Below are positions 1 to 5,252 of a stretch of DNA of 5,252 nucleotides, one piece after another. The position numbers and the translations under genes are program-made. This DNA comes from an uncultured Bacillota bacterium (GTDB lineage: Bacteria; Bacillota; Clostridia; Caldicoprobacterales; UBA3941): positions 1-5,252 of the forward strand of contig CALGOY010000277.1 of NCBI GenBank assembly GCA_937960725.1. Direction: 5' to 3'. Position 1 is the stretch's first letter. Each line of letters starts with the position of its first letter. The notes under the pieces were generated by a model. The model saw nothing but the letters and a program-made list of their open reading frames with translations, searched no databases and was not told where the DNA came from.

Positions 1-49
1 GCGACCACCGAGATCTACACTCTTTCCCTACACGACGCTCTTCCGATCT
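1..49. other. Illumina P5/TruSeq adapter contamination at contig end
   Basis: These 49 bases match the 3' 49 bases of the Illumina P5/TruSeq universal adapter without a mismatch, ending in the diagnostic CTCTTCCGATCT. Genomic sequence starts at base 50. On the minus strand the metK frame reads into the adapter and gains the artefactual tail [10 protein letters not shown] followed by a TAG stop, a peptide typical of adapter carry-over in assemblies. The apparent metK C-terminus is therefore not biological. Confidence 0.99.
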
Positions 50-953
50 GGCCTGCTGCCACTATGTTTTTAGCAACGTACCGGGCTGCATAGGCCGCTG
101 AACGATCCACCTTTGTAGGATCCTTGCCTGAAAAAGCTCCTCCTCCGTGGCGGGCATATCCGCCATAGGTGTCCACTATAATCTTCCGTCCTGTCAATCC
201 AGCATCCCCCTGAGGGCCTCCTACAACAAAGCGCCCAGTTGGGTTGATGTAGTATTTGGTCTGGTCATCGAGCAAATGAGCCGGGATTGCAGGGCGGATT
301 ACTTTTTCCATGATATCCCTCTCTAAAGTTTCCCGATCTATTCCTTCCTTATGTTGGGTAGATAGGACTATAGTATCGACCCTAACAGGCTTGTCCCCCT
401 CATACTCTATCGTTACCTGGGATTTTCCATCAGGCCTTAGATAGGGAATTTTACCTTCCTTTCTCACCTTGGCGAGCTGAAAGGTCAGCTTATGAGCAAG
501 GGATATAGGCATGGGCATCAGCTCTGGGGTTTCGTTGCAGGCAAAGCCAAACATCATCCCCTGATCCCCGGCCCCAATAGCTTCGATATCCCGATCCTTT
601 ATAATTCCTTCTTTAAATTCTAAGGCCTTATCAACCCCTAGGGCAATGTCGGGGGATTGCTCGTCTATGGAGGTGATAACGGCACAGGTATCGGCGTCAA
701 AGCCATATTTAGCCCTGGTATATCCGATATCCCTTACAGTATCCCTCACTATTTTAGGAATATCCACATAGCATGTGGTACTGATCTCACCCATAACTAG
801 CACAAGCCCCGTTGTAACTGCTGTCTCACAAGCCACCCTTGCATAGGGGTCTTTTGCTAATATTGCATCTAAAATTGCATCAGATATCTGATCACATATC
901 TTATCAGGATGTCCCTCTGTGACAGATTCTGATGTAAATAGCTTTTTGTTCAT
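50..953 (-). CDS. metK: S-adenosylmethionine synthetase (methionine adenosyltransferase), 3' end missing
   Basis: Cytosolic enzyme that makes S-adenosylmethionine from ATP and L-methionine, releasing phosphate and pyrophosphate. The genomic part encodes 301 residues. Visible family signatures are [10 protein letters not shown] near residues 10-19 (ATP and Mg binding), the hexapeptide GAGDQG at 127-132, and the P-loop-like [16 protein letters not shown] at about 270-285. The family is usually 380-400 residues, so roughly 90-95 C-terminal codons lie beyond the contig end; residues after the Gly at codon 301 come from adapter. The ATG at 953 is chosen because AGGAGG (961-966) sits 7 bases upstream and the protein then begins [18 protein letters not shown] as in homologues. 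A start at 992 would add 13 residues without a ribosome site. Expression is expected to follow the S-box riboswitch upstream (1029-1174), which turns the gene off when SAM is plentiful. Confidence 0.98.
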
Positions 954-960
954 CTTTTCT

Positions 961-966
961 CCTCCT
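961..966 (-). promoter_or_regulatory. Shine-Dalgarno site of metK
   Basis: Reads AGGAGG on the minus strand, 7 bases before the ATG at 953. It decides the metK start against the in-frame upstream ATG at 992. Confidence 0.9.
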
Positions 967-1028
967 ATGTGCGAAATGACGGGAATGGACATCCCTCATC
1001 TTAAGTATATGCTTTCCGTTTTACAAAT

Positions 1029-1053
1029 AAAAAAACCCTCGCAAAAAGAGGGT
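1029..1053 (-). terminator. Intrinsic terminator of the metK SAM riboswitch
   Basis: On the minus strand ACCCTC (1053-1048), a 7-base loop and GAGGGT (1040-1035) form a 6-bp stem that runs into a tract of T residues (1035-1029). The 5' arm ACCCTC can instead pair perfectly with GAGGGT at 1074-1069, which overlaps the 3' strand of aptamer stem P1. With SAM bound, P1 holds that segment and the terminator forms; without SAM the antiterminator forms and metK is transcribed. The mechanism is established for S-box leaders; the pairings are read from this sequence. Confidence 0.93.
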
Positions 1054-1070
1054 AATTTTTCATAAACAAC

Positions 1071-1174
1071 CCTCATCTCTCAGAATGATAAACATTCTGT
1101 GGGAATTGGCACCTGATCTATAAGACCGGTTGCCGGGTTTCATCGGGCCCATCCCTCCACCTCTCTTGATAAGG
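1071..1174 (-). promoter_or_regulatory. SAM-I (S-box) riboswitch aptamer controlling metK
   Basis: A cis-acting leader RNA that binds S-adenosylmethionine. The minus strand holds the conserved core in order: the P1 5' strand CCTTATC (1174-1168) followed by AAGAGAGG and GGAGGGA, GGCCC, TGAAACC (1142-1136), GGCAACC (1134-1128), GGTGCCAATTCC (1113-1102), a P4 hairpin AGAATG/CATTCT (1098-1082), and the closing P1 3' strand GATGAGG (1077-1071). P1 pairs over 7 bp with one G-U. A terminator follows (1029-1053), so this is a transcriptional OFF switch upstream of metK, a standard S-box target. The aptamer starts only 37 bases after the 3' end of tRNA-Tyr. Confidence 0.97.
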
Positions 1175-1211
1175 ATTTTTTTACTTTATTCAGTTTTTAA
1201 TTCTATTAATC

Positions 1212-1296
1212 TGGTGGAGGGAGGTGGATTCGAACCACCGAAGGCTAAGCCAGCAGATTTACAGTCTGCCCCCTTTGGCCACTCGGGAACCCCTCC
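1212..1296 (-). tRNA. tRNA-Tyr (anticodon GTA), CCA encoded
   Basis: The minus strand folds as a class II tRNA with a long variable arm. The acceptor GGAGGGG (1296-1290) pairs with TCCCTCC (1222-1216), followed by discriminator A and an encoded CCA (1214-1212). The anticodon arm has stem GCAGA/TCTGC and loop CTGTAAA, giving anticodon GTA (1262-1260), which reads tyrosine codons UAU and UAC. The T arm is GGTGG-TTCGAAT-CCACC (1239-1223). The gene lies directly upstream of the metK riboswitch on the same strand and behind a strong promoter (1369-1397). Confidence 0.97.
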
Positions 1297-1368
1297 ACGA
1301 TAAAATAATCAAAAAAAATTCGATAACAATTTTTAAATATTTGTTCACCAAATCGGCTACAATTCATA

Positions 1369-1397
1369 ATTATAAAACATGTAGGGAAAAAAGTCAA
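1369..1397 (-). promoter_or_regulatory. Sigma-A promoter for tRNA-Tyr (and perhaps metK)
   Basis: On the minus strand the -35 box TTGACT (1397-1392) and the -10 box TATAAT (1374-1369) are separated by 17 bases, close to consensus. Transcription should begin near 1361, leaving about 65 bases of leader before the tRNA. No terminator separates the tRNA from the riboswitch and no equally good promoter lies between them, so this promoter may also drive metK. Confidence 0.85.
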
Positions 1398-1419
1398 CAA
1401 GATTTTATTTAATCTGGTT

Positions 1420-1440
1420 AATATGTAGGACATACATATT
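1420..1440. repeat. Inverted repeat in the divergent tRNA-Tyr/murC intergenic region
   Basis: AATATGTA (1420-1427), a 5-base spacer GGACA, and TACATATT (1433-1440) form a perfect 8-bp inverted repeat. It lies just upstream of the -35 box of the tRNA promoter and 72 bases before the murC start. It could be an operator or chance in AT-rich DNA. The rest of 1297-1512 has the promoter described above, no convincing sigma-A promoter for murC, and no further gene. Confidence 0.45.
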
Positions 1441-1496
1441 CTGCCAAAATTCTGGATATATTAAAAATAGCTACCCGAATGCAAACAGATGTCCTT

Positions 1497-1503
1497 GAAG
1501 GAG
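1497..1503 (+). promoter_or_regulatory. Shine-Dalgarno site of murC
   Basis: GAAGGAG lies 9 bases before the ATG at 1513. No comparable site precedes the in-frame ATG at 1489, so it fixes the murC start. Confidence 0.85.
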
Positions 1504-1512
1504 TGTAATTTT

Positions 1513-2904
1513 ATGAAGAAAATTCAGTTAAAAAATTTGCCTGACGGGCGGGTGCATTTTGTAGGTATCGGTGGAATCAGTATGAGCGGCCTAGCTGAGA
1601 TATTGCTGCAAAAAGGCTATAAAGTGACGGGATCTGATTTAAAGGATTCACATCTTATCAGCCGTTTGAGGAAGAAAGGGGCCGTTATACATATAGGGCA
1701 TGATCCTGCCCATGTGCATGGAGCTGACCTAGTGGTCTATACGGCTGCGGTTAAGGAGGATAATCCGGAACTTGCAGAAGCTATAAAGAACAACATTCCC
1801 ATAATGGACAGAGCTAGTCTAATAGGGGAGATTATGCAGACATACAATTATTCAATCGGCGTTGCAGGCACCCATGGAAAAACTACCACTACTTCTATGC
1901 TTTCACTAATTCTGTACCATGCCAATCTCGACCCCACCGTCCTCATAGGGGGCGAGGTTGATGAAATTGGAGGAAACGTCCGGGTTGGCAACAGCCACTA
2001 CTTTGTAACCGAGGCCTGTGAGTATCATAATAGTTTTCTGCACTTTAATCCATATATGGCGGTAATATTGAACATCGACGAGGACCATCTGGATTATTTC
2101 AAGGATATTGATGATATATATCATTCTTTTTGGAAATATGCTAATTTAATATCAAAAAATGGATACATAATCGGCTGTGCAGATGACCCCCTGGTCTCCC
2201 AGCTGTTAGAAGAAGTCCATGCCCGCAAGATTTCATTTGGTATAGATAATCCAGCAAACTGGAGGGCCCGTCAGATTAAATTTAATAATAAAGGATGCGC
2301 TAGGTATAGGGCGGTTTATAACAACCAGGATATGGGAGAGTTTAGCCTCAACGTCCCTGGCAAACATAATGTATACAATGCCCTCGCCGCTTCCGCTGCA
2401 GCATGGGCTTTAGGAGTCTCCTGCGACACCATCAGGGAAGCTCTTGAAGCTTATCGCGGAACCCATAGAAGGTTTGAAATTAAAGGGAAAGTAGGAGATA
2501 TCACCATCATAGACGACTATGCCCACCATCCTACAGAAATAAAAGCTACCCTGGAAGCTGCTAAAAAATATCCCCATCAGAGGATATGGTGCATCTTCCA
2601 GCCCCACACCTACACCAGGACACGAAAACTACTATATGAATTTGCCGAATCTTTCATAGATGCCGACGAAGTTATCATCACCGATATATATGCAGCTAGG
2701 GAAAAAGACACTGGACTTGTACATTCTAAAGATTTGGCTAAGGCAGTTTTAGACGGGGGACGCTCCTGCCGGTATCTATCCTCTTTTGACGATGCGGTTG
2801 AATATATCAAGAAAAATGCCCGTGCCGGGGATATAGTTTTAACCATGGGAGCAGGAAATATCTATGAGGTTGGAGAAAAGCTGCTGAAAGAGGATATTCA
2901 ATAA
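1513..2904 (+). CDS. murC: UDP-N-acetylmuramate--L-alanine ligase
   Basis: Cytosolic ATP-dependent Mur ligase that adds L-alanine to UDP-N-acetylmuramic acid, the first amino-acid addition in making the peptidoglycan stem peptide. The product is 463 residues, normal for MurC. The N-terminal Rossmann-like domain carries VGIGGISMSGLA (17-28), the central ATP-binding domain carries the P-loop GTHGKTTTT (119-127) and NIDEDHLDYF (187-196), followed by GKHNVYN (283-289). The C-terminal domain carries HRRFE (318-322), DDYAHHPTEI (334-343), QPHTYTRT (363-370) and MGAGN (445-449). HFVGIGGISMSG and DYAHHPTE are characteristic of MurC rather than MurD, E or F. The start at 1513 is supported by GAAGGAG upstream. 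The stop is TAA. The gene is divergent from the tRNA-Tyr/metK unit; no clear terminator follows it, so read-through into the hydrolase gene 92 bases downstream is possible. Confidence 0.98.
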   Translation: MKKIQLKNLPDGRVHFVGIGGISMSGLAEILLQKGYKVTGSDLKDSHLISRLRKKGAVIHIGHDPAHVHGADLVVYTAAVKEDNPELAEAIKNNIPIMDRASLIGEIMQTYNYSIGVAGTHGKTTTTSMLSLILYHANLDPTVLIGGEVDEIGGNVRVGNSHYFVTEACEYHNSFLHFNPYMAVILNIDEDHLDYFKDIDDIYHSFWKYANLISKNGYIIGCADDPLVSQLLEEVHARKISFGIDNPANWRARQIKFNNKGCARYRAVYNNQDMGEFSLNVPGKHNVYNALAASAAAWALGVSCDTIREALEAYRGTHRRFEIKGKVGDITIIDDYAHHPTEIKATLEAAKKYPHQRIWCIFQPHTYTRTRKLLYEFAESFIDADEVIITDIYAAREKDTGLVHSKDLAKAVLDGGRSCRYLSSFDDAVEYIKKNARAGDIVLTMGAGNIYEVGEKLLKEDIQ

Positions 2905-2996
2905 TTTTGCTTTAAAAATCGATAAAATTTATGAAAAAATAACCACACATTAATTTGCAATATCGAGACACACTACTATTCGAGGAGGGATAAAAA

Positions 2997-3482
2997 ATGA
3001 AAAAAATTTTATCCTTTTGCCTCGGTATCCTGCTTACAGCATCCTTTTGCAGCCCAGTAGCCCTGGGATGTTATGATAAGACTGCTGAAATAGATAATAA
3101 CCGTATACCGGATAATATATGAAAGTCAGAAGACTTTCACCTGCTGGCCCGTGTGATTCACGGAGAAGCCCGTGGTGAAAGTTATGAAGGAAAGCTGGCG
3201 GTAGGTGCCGTCGTAATGAACCGCGTTAAATCTCCTCTATTTCCCAATACTATTAAGGAGGTCATATATCAACCTAGAGCTTTCACCTGTGTAGACGACG
3301 GGCAAATCAACCTAGAGCCCGATGAGGAAAGCTATAGGGCGGCCTTCGATGCTTTATTGGGAATAGACCCAACGGATGGATGTCTTTTCTACTACAATCC
3401 TAAGACGGCAACTTCCCGCTGGATGCGCCAACGCCGTTCTATCCATGTCGTATCTATCGGAAATCACGTCTTTATGAAATAA
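2997..3482 (+). pseudogene. SleB/CwlJ-like cell wall hydrolase, frame interrupted by one in-frame TGA
   Basis: Peptidoglycan hydrolase of the Hydrolase_2 (SleB/CwlJ) family, whose characterised members degrade spore cortex during germination. The frame opens at ATG 2997, 7 bases after GAGGAGGG (2982-2989), with a signal peptide: KK, a hydrophobic core at about residues 4-23, and VALGC at 21-25, which resembles an imperfect lipobox. Codon 42 is TGA (3120-3122). The same frame then runs uninterrupted to TAA at 3480-3482, giving 161 codons in all. The catalytic domain begins near codon 49 with LLARVIHGEARGESYEGKLAVGA, where GEARGE (56-61) holds the expected catalytic Glu, and continues with MNRV, FPNTIKEVIYQPRAF, GIDPTDGCLFYYNP and IGNHVF. 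Without read-through the product is a 41-residue secreted peptide with no enzyme domain. GTG at 3153 is not a believable start because it cuts into the domain and has no ribosome site. No peptidoglycan-binding domain is present. It may be a fresh pseudogene, a UGA read-through gene, or a UGA-sense gene. Confidence 0.85.
3120..3139 (+). other. Perfect hairpin beginning at the in-frame TGA of the hydrolase gene
   Basis: TGAAAGTC (3120-3127), loop AGAA and GACTTTCA (3132-3139) form an 8-bp stem without mismatch whose 5' arm includes the TGA itself. It lies within coding sequence just before the catalytic domain. It does not look like a bacterial SECIS element, in which the stem follows UGA and the key loop lies further downstream. 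A read-through signal or chance are both possible. Confidence 0.6.
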
Positions 3483-3495
3483 AATGAAAATAATA

Positions 3496-3526
3496 AAATG
3501 GCCTGGGGTAAATCCTTGGGCCATTT
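3496..3526. terminator. Bidirectional intrinsic terminator between convergent genes
   Basis: AAATGGCC (3496-3503) pairs with GGCCATTT (3519-3526) over 8 bp around a 15-base loop. On the plus strand it is 13 bases after the hydrolase TAA and is followed by ACTTTTAA. On the minus strand it is followed by a T-rich run (TTTATTATTTT) and serves the 41-codon gene that ends at 3556. The U tract is better on the minus strand. Confidence 0.8.
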
Positions 3527-3555
3527 ACTTTTAAGTATTAATAATAGGTTTTTTA

Positions 3556-3681
3556 TTAATTAAATAATCTGAAAAATAAGTCCATAAAAACGATGGGGGA
3601 TAATACAGCTAATGTAATACCAATAGATAGTATAGCTCCAGTTATTCCTCTTCCGATCTCCGACCTGAATAACGTTTTCAT
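3556..3681 (-). CDS. Small single-span membrane protein, 41 residues, function unknown
   Basis: The minus strand encodes MKTLFRSEIGRG followed by a hydrophobic stretch ITGAILSIGITLAVLSPIVF (residues 13-32) and a short tail MDLFFRLFN, ending in tandem TAA codons. The basic start (K2, R6, R11) predicts one membrane helix with the N-terminus inside. An exceptionally good ribosome site, GAGGAGGGG (3696-3688), lies 6 bases before the ATG, and a terminator follows, so this is likely a real gene although short. I do not recognise the family. It lies 133 bases downstream of the DUF815 gene on the same strand. Codons 7-11 contain a 12-base match to the Illumina adapter (3648-3659), probably by chance because the frame and protein design continue smoothly through it. 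Confidence 0.7.
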   Translation of the reverse strand: MKTLFRSEIGRGITGAILSIGITLAVLSPIVFMDLFFRLFN

Positions 3682-3722
3682 AGGCTTCCCCTCCTCGTGT
3701 TCCGCTTCTATTCCTTGCCCAT

Positions 3723-3728
3723 ATTATA
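3723..3728 (-). promoter_or_regulatory. Possible -10 box for the 41-codon membrane protein gene
   Basis: TATAAT on the minus strand, 41 bases upstream of the start codon at 3681. No good -35 box is found at 16-18 bases, so the promoter is uncertain. An alternative pair further upstream is TTGTTA (3790-3785) and TATAAA (3766-3761) with an 18-base spacer. The stretch 3682-3814 shows nothing else beyond a weak AT-rich hairpin after the DUF815 stop. Confidence 0.4.
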
Positions 3729-3814
3729 ACCTAAATTTGTTTCAAAAGTTTTACAAAACATTTATAAAACTTTTAATAACCTTATAACAAGGTATTAGTA
3801 ACTATATTATAATG

Positions 3815-5116
3815 TTATAGGGATCTTCCTTCCAGGTCATCTATAAACTGGCGGGCTGTTCTTCCGGATCTTCCATTGAATCGTTTCTCCCATTGAAGTG
3901 CCCTTTCCTTAAGCTCTTCATCGTCAATTTTTAGCCCACGGCTGCGAGCAATAGCCTGCACCATTTCCAAATAACCCTTTTGATTGGGGGCTATGAAAGT
4001 AAGGGTGATTCCAAAGCGATCCGAAAGGGAAAGCTTCTCTTGCATAGAGTCAGTCGGAGATATATCGCCCTCATCATTATAGTGATATCCTACGCTGCTG
4101 CGGTCGGATGCCATCTGGCGAATGAGATGCCGCCTGTTGGAGGTAGCGTATACCAATACATTGGAGGGTTTTACTTTTAATCCCCCCTCCAGTAGGGCCT
4201 TCACATGCTTGTACTCAGTCTCGTGCTCTTCAAAAGATAGGTCATCTATAAATAGGATAAATTTAAAACCCCTATCCTCTATTTTATTCATTACTTTATA
4301 GTAATCCTCCATGTAAATCTTCGGCAGCTCTATAATCCTCAATCCTTCATCCCCAAATTTATGAATTAGTGCCTTTACCATGGAGGATTTTCCTGTTCCC
4401 TTATCTCCATACAGGAGCACGTTGTTAGCTGGATATCCTTTGACGAATTTTTCAGTATTTTCTATTAAAATTTGCTTCTGCATATCATATCCTACCAGCT
4501 GATCCAGGGTAATTGGATCTACTTTGTCGATTCCTTCTAATGTGCTTCCATTCCAATACAAACCCAAGTATCTACTGAATATGCCTGTGCCGTATCGCCT
4601 ATAATAGGACGCTAGGGAGCTTGTATCCCAGCCCTCAAGTCCCTTTTGCTTGACAATATCGTCCCAGGCAGCTGGGCTTTCAAAGCCTAGGGGTTTGAAA
4701 ACATTGTAAATTTCTTCGCTGCCAGCTATGGAGCTAACAATATCCATCCAGGGGATATTGGCTATTTCCCGTACGCAGTCCAAATCATGTTCAACCGCCC
4801 GGCTTATTTCAGCTCCAACATCATCTTTCTGCTGTTCGCACTGCAGGCTAAACACGTTTTCAGAGTGAAGAACCTTATCAAGCACTCATTCGCTCCAGAA
4901 TACTTTTTCATCTTTAACCGCTGGCATATCACAAAACAAAAGATGAAGCAGCTTATGATAACTCTCCATCCACTGAGCCGGAGAAACCCTCACGTCTATA
5001 ATCCCTTTCATCAGCTGCTCCATGGTTCTCCATATCTCAAGATTTCTTAAATCTCTATATATTACAAGGCTTTGCGAACAATTCAAAATTTGTCTTGCTT
5101 TACTCCTAATGTCCAC
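3815..5116 (-). pseudogene. DUF815-family AAA+ ATPase, frame interrupted by one in-frame TGA
   Basis: The frame runs from GTG 5116 to TAA at 3817-3815, 433 codons counting one TGA as codon 77 (4888-4886), which is about the full length of clostridial DUF815 proteins. The first 76 codons encode an N-terminal helical part (MDIRSKARQILN to KDEKVFWSE). The rest begins VLDKVLHSENVFSLQ and carries the ATPase core: Walker A GDKGTGKSS at about 237-245, Walker B FILFIDD at 286-292, a sensor-1-like YATSNRRHL near 323-331, SLSDRFG (arginine-finger region) near 363-369, and GRSGRTARQF near the C-terminus. The family binds ATP, but its cellular role is not established. A GTG (4885-4883) directly follows the TGA in frame with GGAG 7 bases upstream, so reinitiation could make a 356-residue protein with the whole ATPase core. 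For the proximal part, GTG 5116 is the first start codon after an in-frame TAA; AAGGAG lies 11 bases upstream, rather far. It may be a recent pseudogene, a split gene, or evidence that UGA is read. Confidence 0.88.
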
Positions 5117-5166
5117 TGGGCCTTATTCTCCTTTCCAACATATGACTAATCCGCACTTTTCCAACT

Positions 5167-5195
5167 ATTATACTATCTAAAATACTTGTTCGCAA
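5167..5195 (-). promoter_or_regulatory. Sigma-A promoter for the DUF815 ATPase gene
   Basis: On the minus strand TTGCGA (5195-5190) and TATAAT (5172-5167) are 17 bases apart, about 50 bases upstream of the GTG start at 5116. An intact promoter argues that the gene, though interrupted by TGA, is still transcribed. The remainder of 5196-5252 is AT-rich and I see no gene in it. Confidence 0.75.
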
Positions 5196-5252
5196 TTGAT
5201 TTTTATTAATAGAGAGTGTATTTTTACTTATTCTACAAAAATATCAACTATG

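Noticed and set aside
954..992. Extended metK start at 992 adding 13 residues
   Set aside because: No ribosome site precedes it, the added residues are not part of the family, and AGGAGG is correctly placed for the ATG at 953; 961-966 would otherwise be coding.
1224..1433. Two open frames of 62 codons over the tRNA region, one on each strand
   Set aside because: They overlap the tRNA-Tyr gene and its promoter and have no family-like content; they are chance frames.
1489..1512. Upstream murC start at 1489
   Set aside because: No Shine-Dalgarno sequence precedes it, whereas GAAGGAG lies 9 bases before the ATG at 1513 and the shorter protein matches usual MurC N-termini.
2905..2996. Sporulation sigma-factor promoter (SigE, SigG or SigK) for the hydrolase
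   Set aside because: Several AT-rich partial matches occur, but none has both boxes with the right spacing.
3120..3140. Selenocysteine insertion (SECIS) at the hydrolase TGA
   Set aside because: The hairpin includes the UGA itself and has only a 4-base loop a few bases away, unlike bacterial SECIS elements, and the position is outside the catalytic motif of this family. A second TGA in an unrelated ATPase makes Sec still less likely.
3777..3799. Intrinsic terminator for the DUF815 gene
   Set aside because: A small AT-rich hairpin (CCTT/AAGG with flanking A-T pairs and a bulge) exists, but the stem is weak and no clean T tract follows, so it was not called.
4787..5050. Plus-strand open frame of 87 codons
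   Set aside because: It lies antisense over the DUF815 gene, lacks a ribosome site and resembles no protein; it is a shadow of the minus-strand coding sequence.

Overview
The window is the end of a draft-assembly contig from a spore-forming, low-to-moderate GC Firmicute, most likely a clostridial lineage. The evidence is sigma-A type promoters and AGGAGG-type ribosome sites, an S-box (SAM-I) riboswitch on metK, a SleB/CwlJ-type cortex hydrolase, and a DUF815 AAA+ ATPase of the kind common in Clostridia. I cannot name the genus.

Layout. Bases 1-49 are not genomic: they are Illumina P5/TruSeq adapter left on the contig end, and they truncate metK (minus strand, 50-953). Upstream of metK, reading leftward, are a sigma-A promoter (1369-1397), tRNA-Tyr (1212-1296), a complete SAM-I riboswitch aptamer (1071-1174) and its terminator (1029-1053). 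I find no convincing separate metK promoter between the tRNA and the riboswitch, so one transcript may supply both. Divergently on the plus strand lie murC (1513-2904) and, 92 bases later, a secreted SleB/CwlJ-like hydrolase (2997-3482). A bidirectional terminator (3496-3526) separates these from a 41-residue single-span membrane protein on the minus strand (3556-3681). Upstream of that, on the same strand, is a DUF815 ATPase frame (3815-5116) with its own good promoter (5167-5195). No gene-free stretch exceeds 300 bases.

Most notable point. The hydrolase frame and the DUF815 frame are each interrupted by exactly one in-frame TGA (3120-3122 plus; 4886-4888 minus). The same frame is intact and family-like on both sides, and each total length fits a normal protein. 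All four stop codons that can be seen in the window are TAA. This fits two recent nonsense mutations, but also UGA read-through or UGA reassignment. The window alone cannot decide, and 13 TGG tryptophan codons in the same genes show that UGA would at most be a minority sense codon. The hydrolase TGA also forms the 5' end of a perfect 8-bp hairpin.

Functionally, metK makes S-adenosylmethionine under SAM feedback, murC adds L-Ala to UDP-MurNAc in peptidoglycan synthesis, and the hydrolase would cut peptidoglycan, probably spore cortex. The roles of the DUF815 ATPase and the 41-residue protein are not known.
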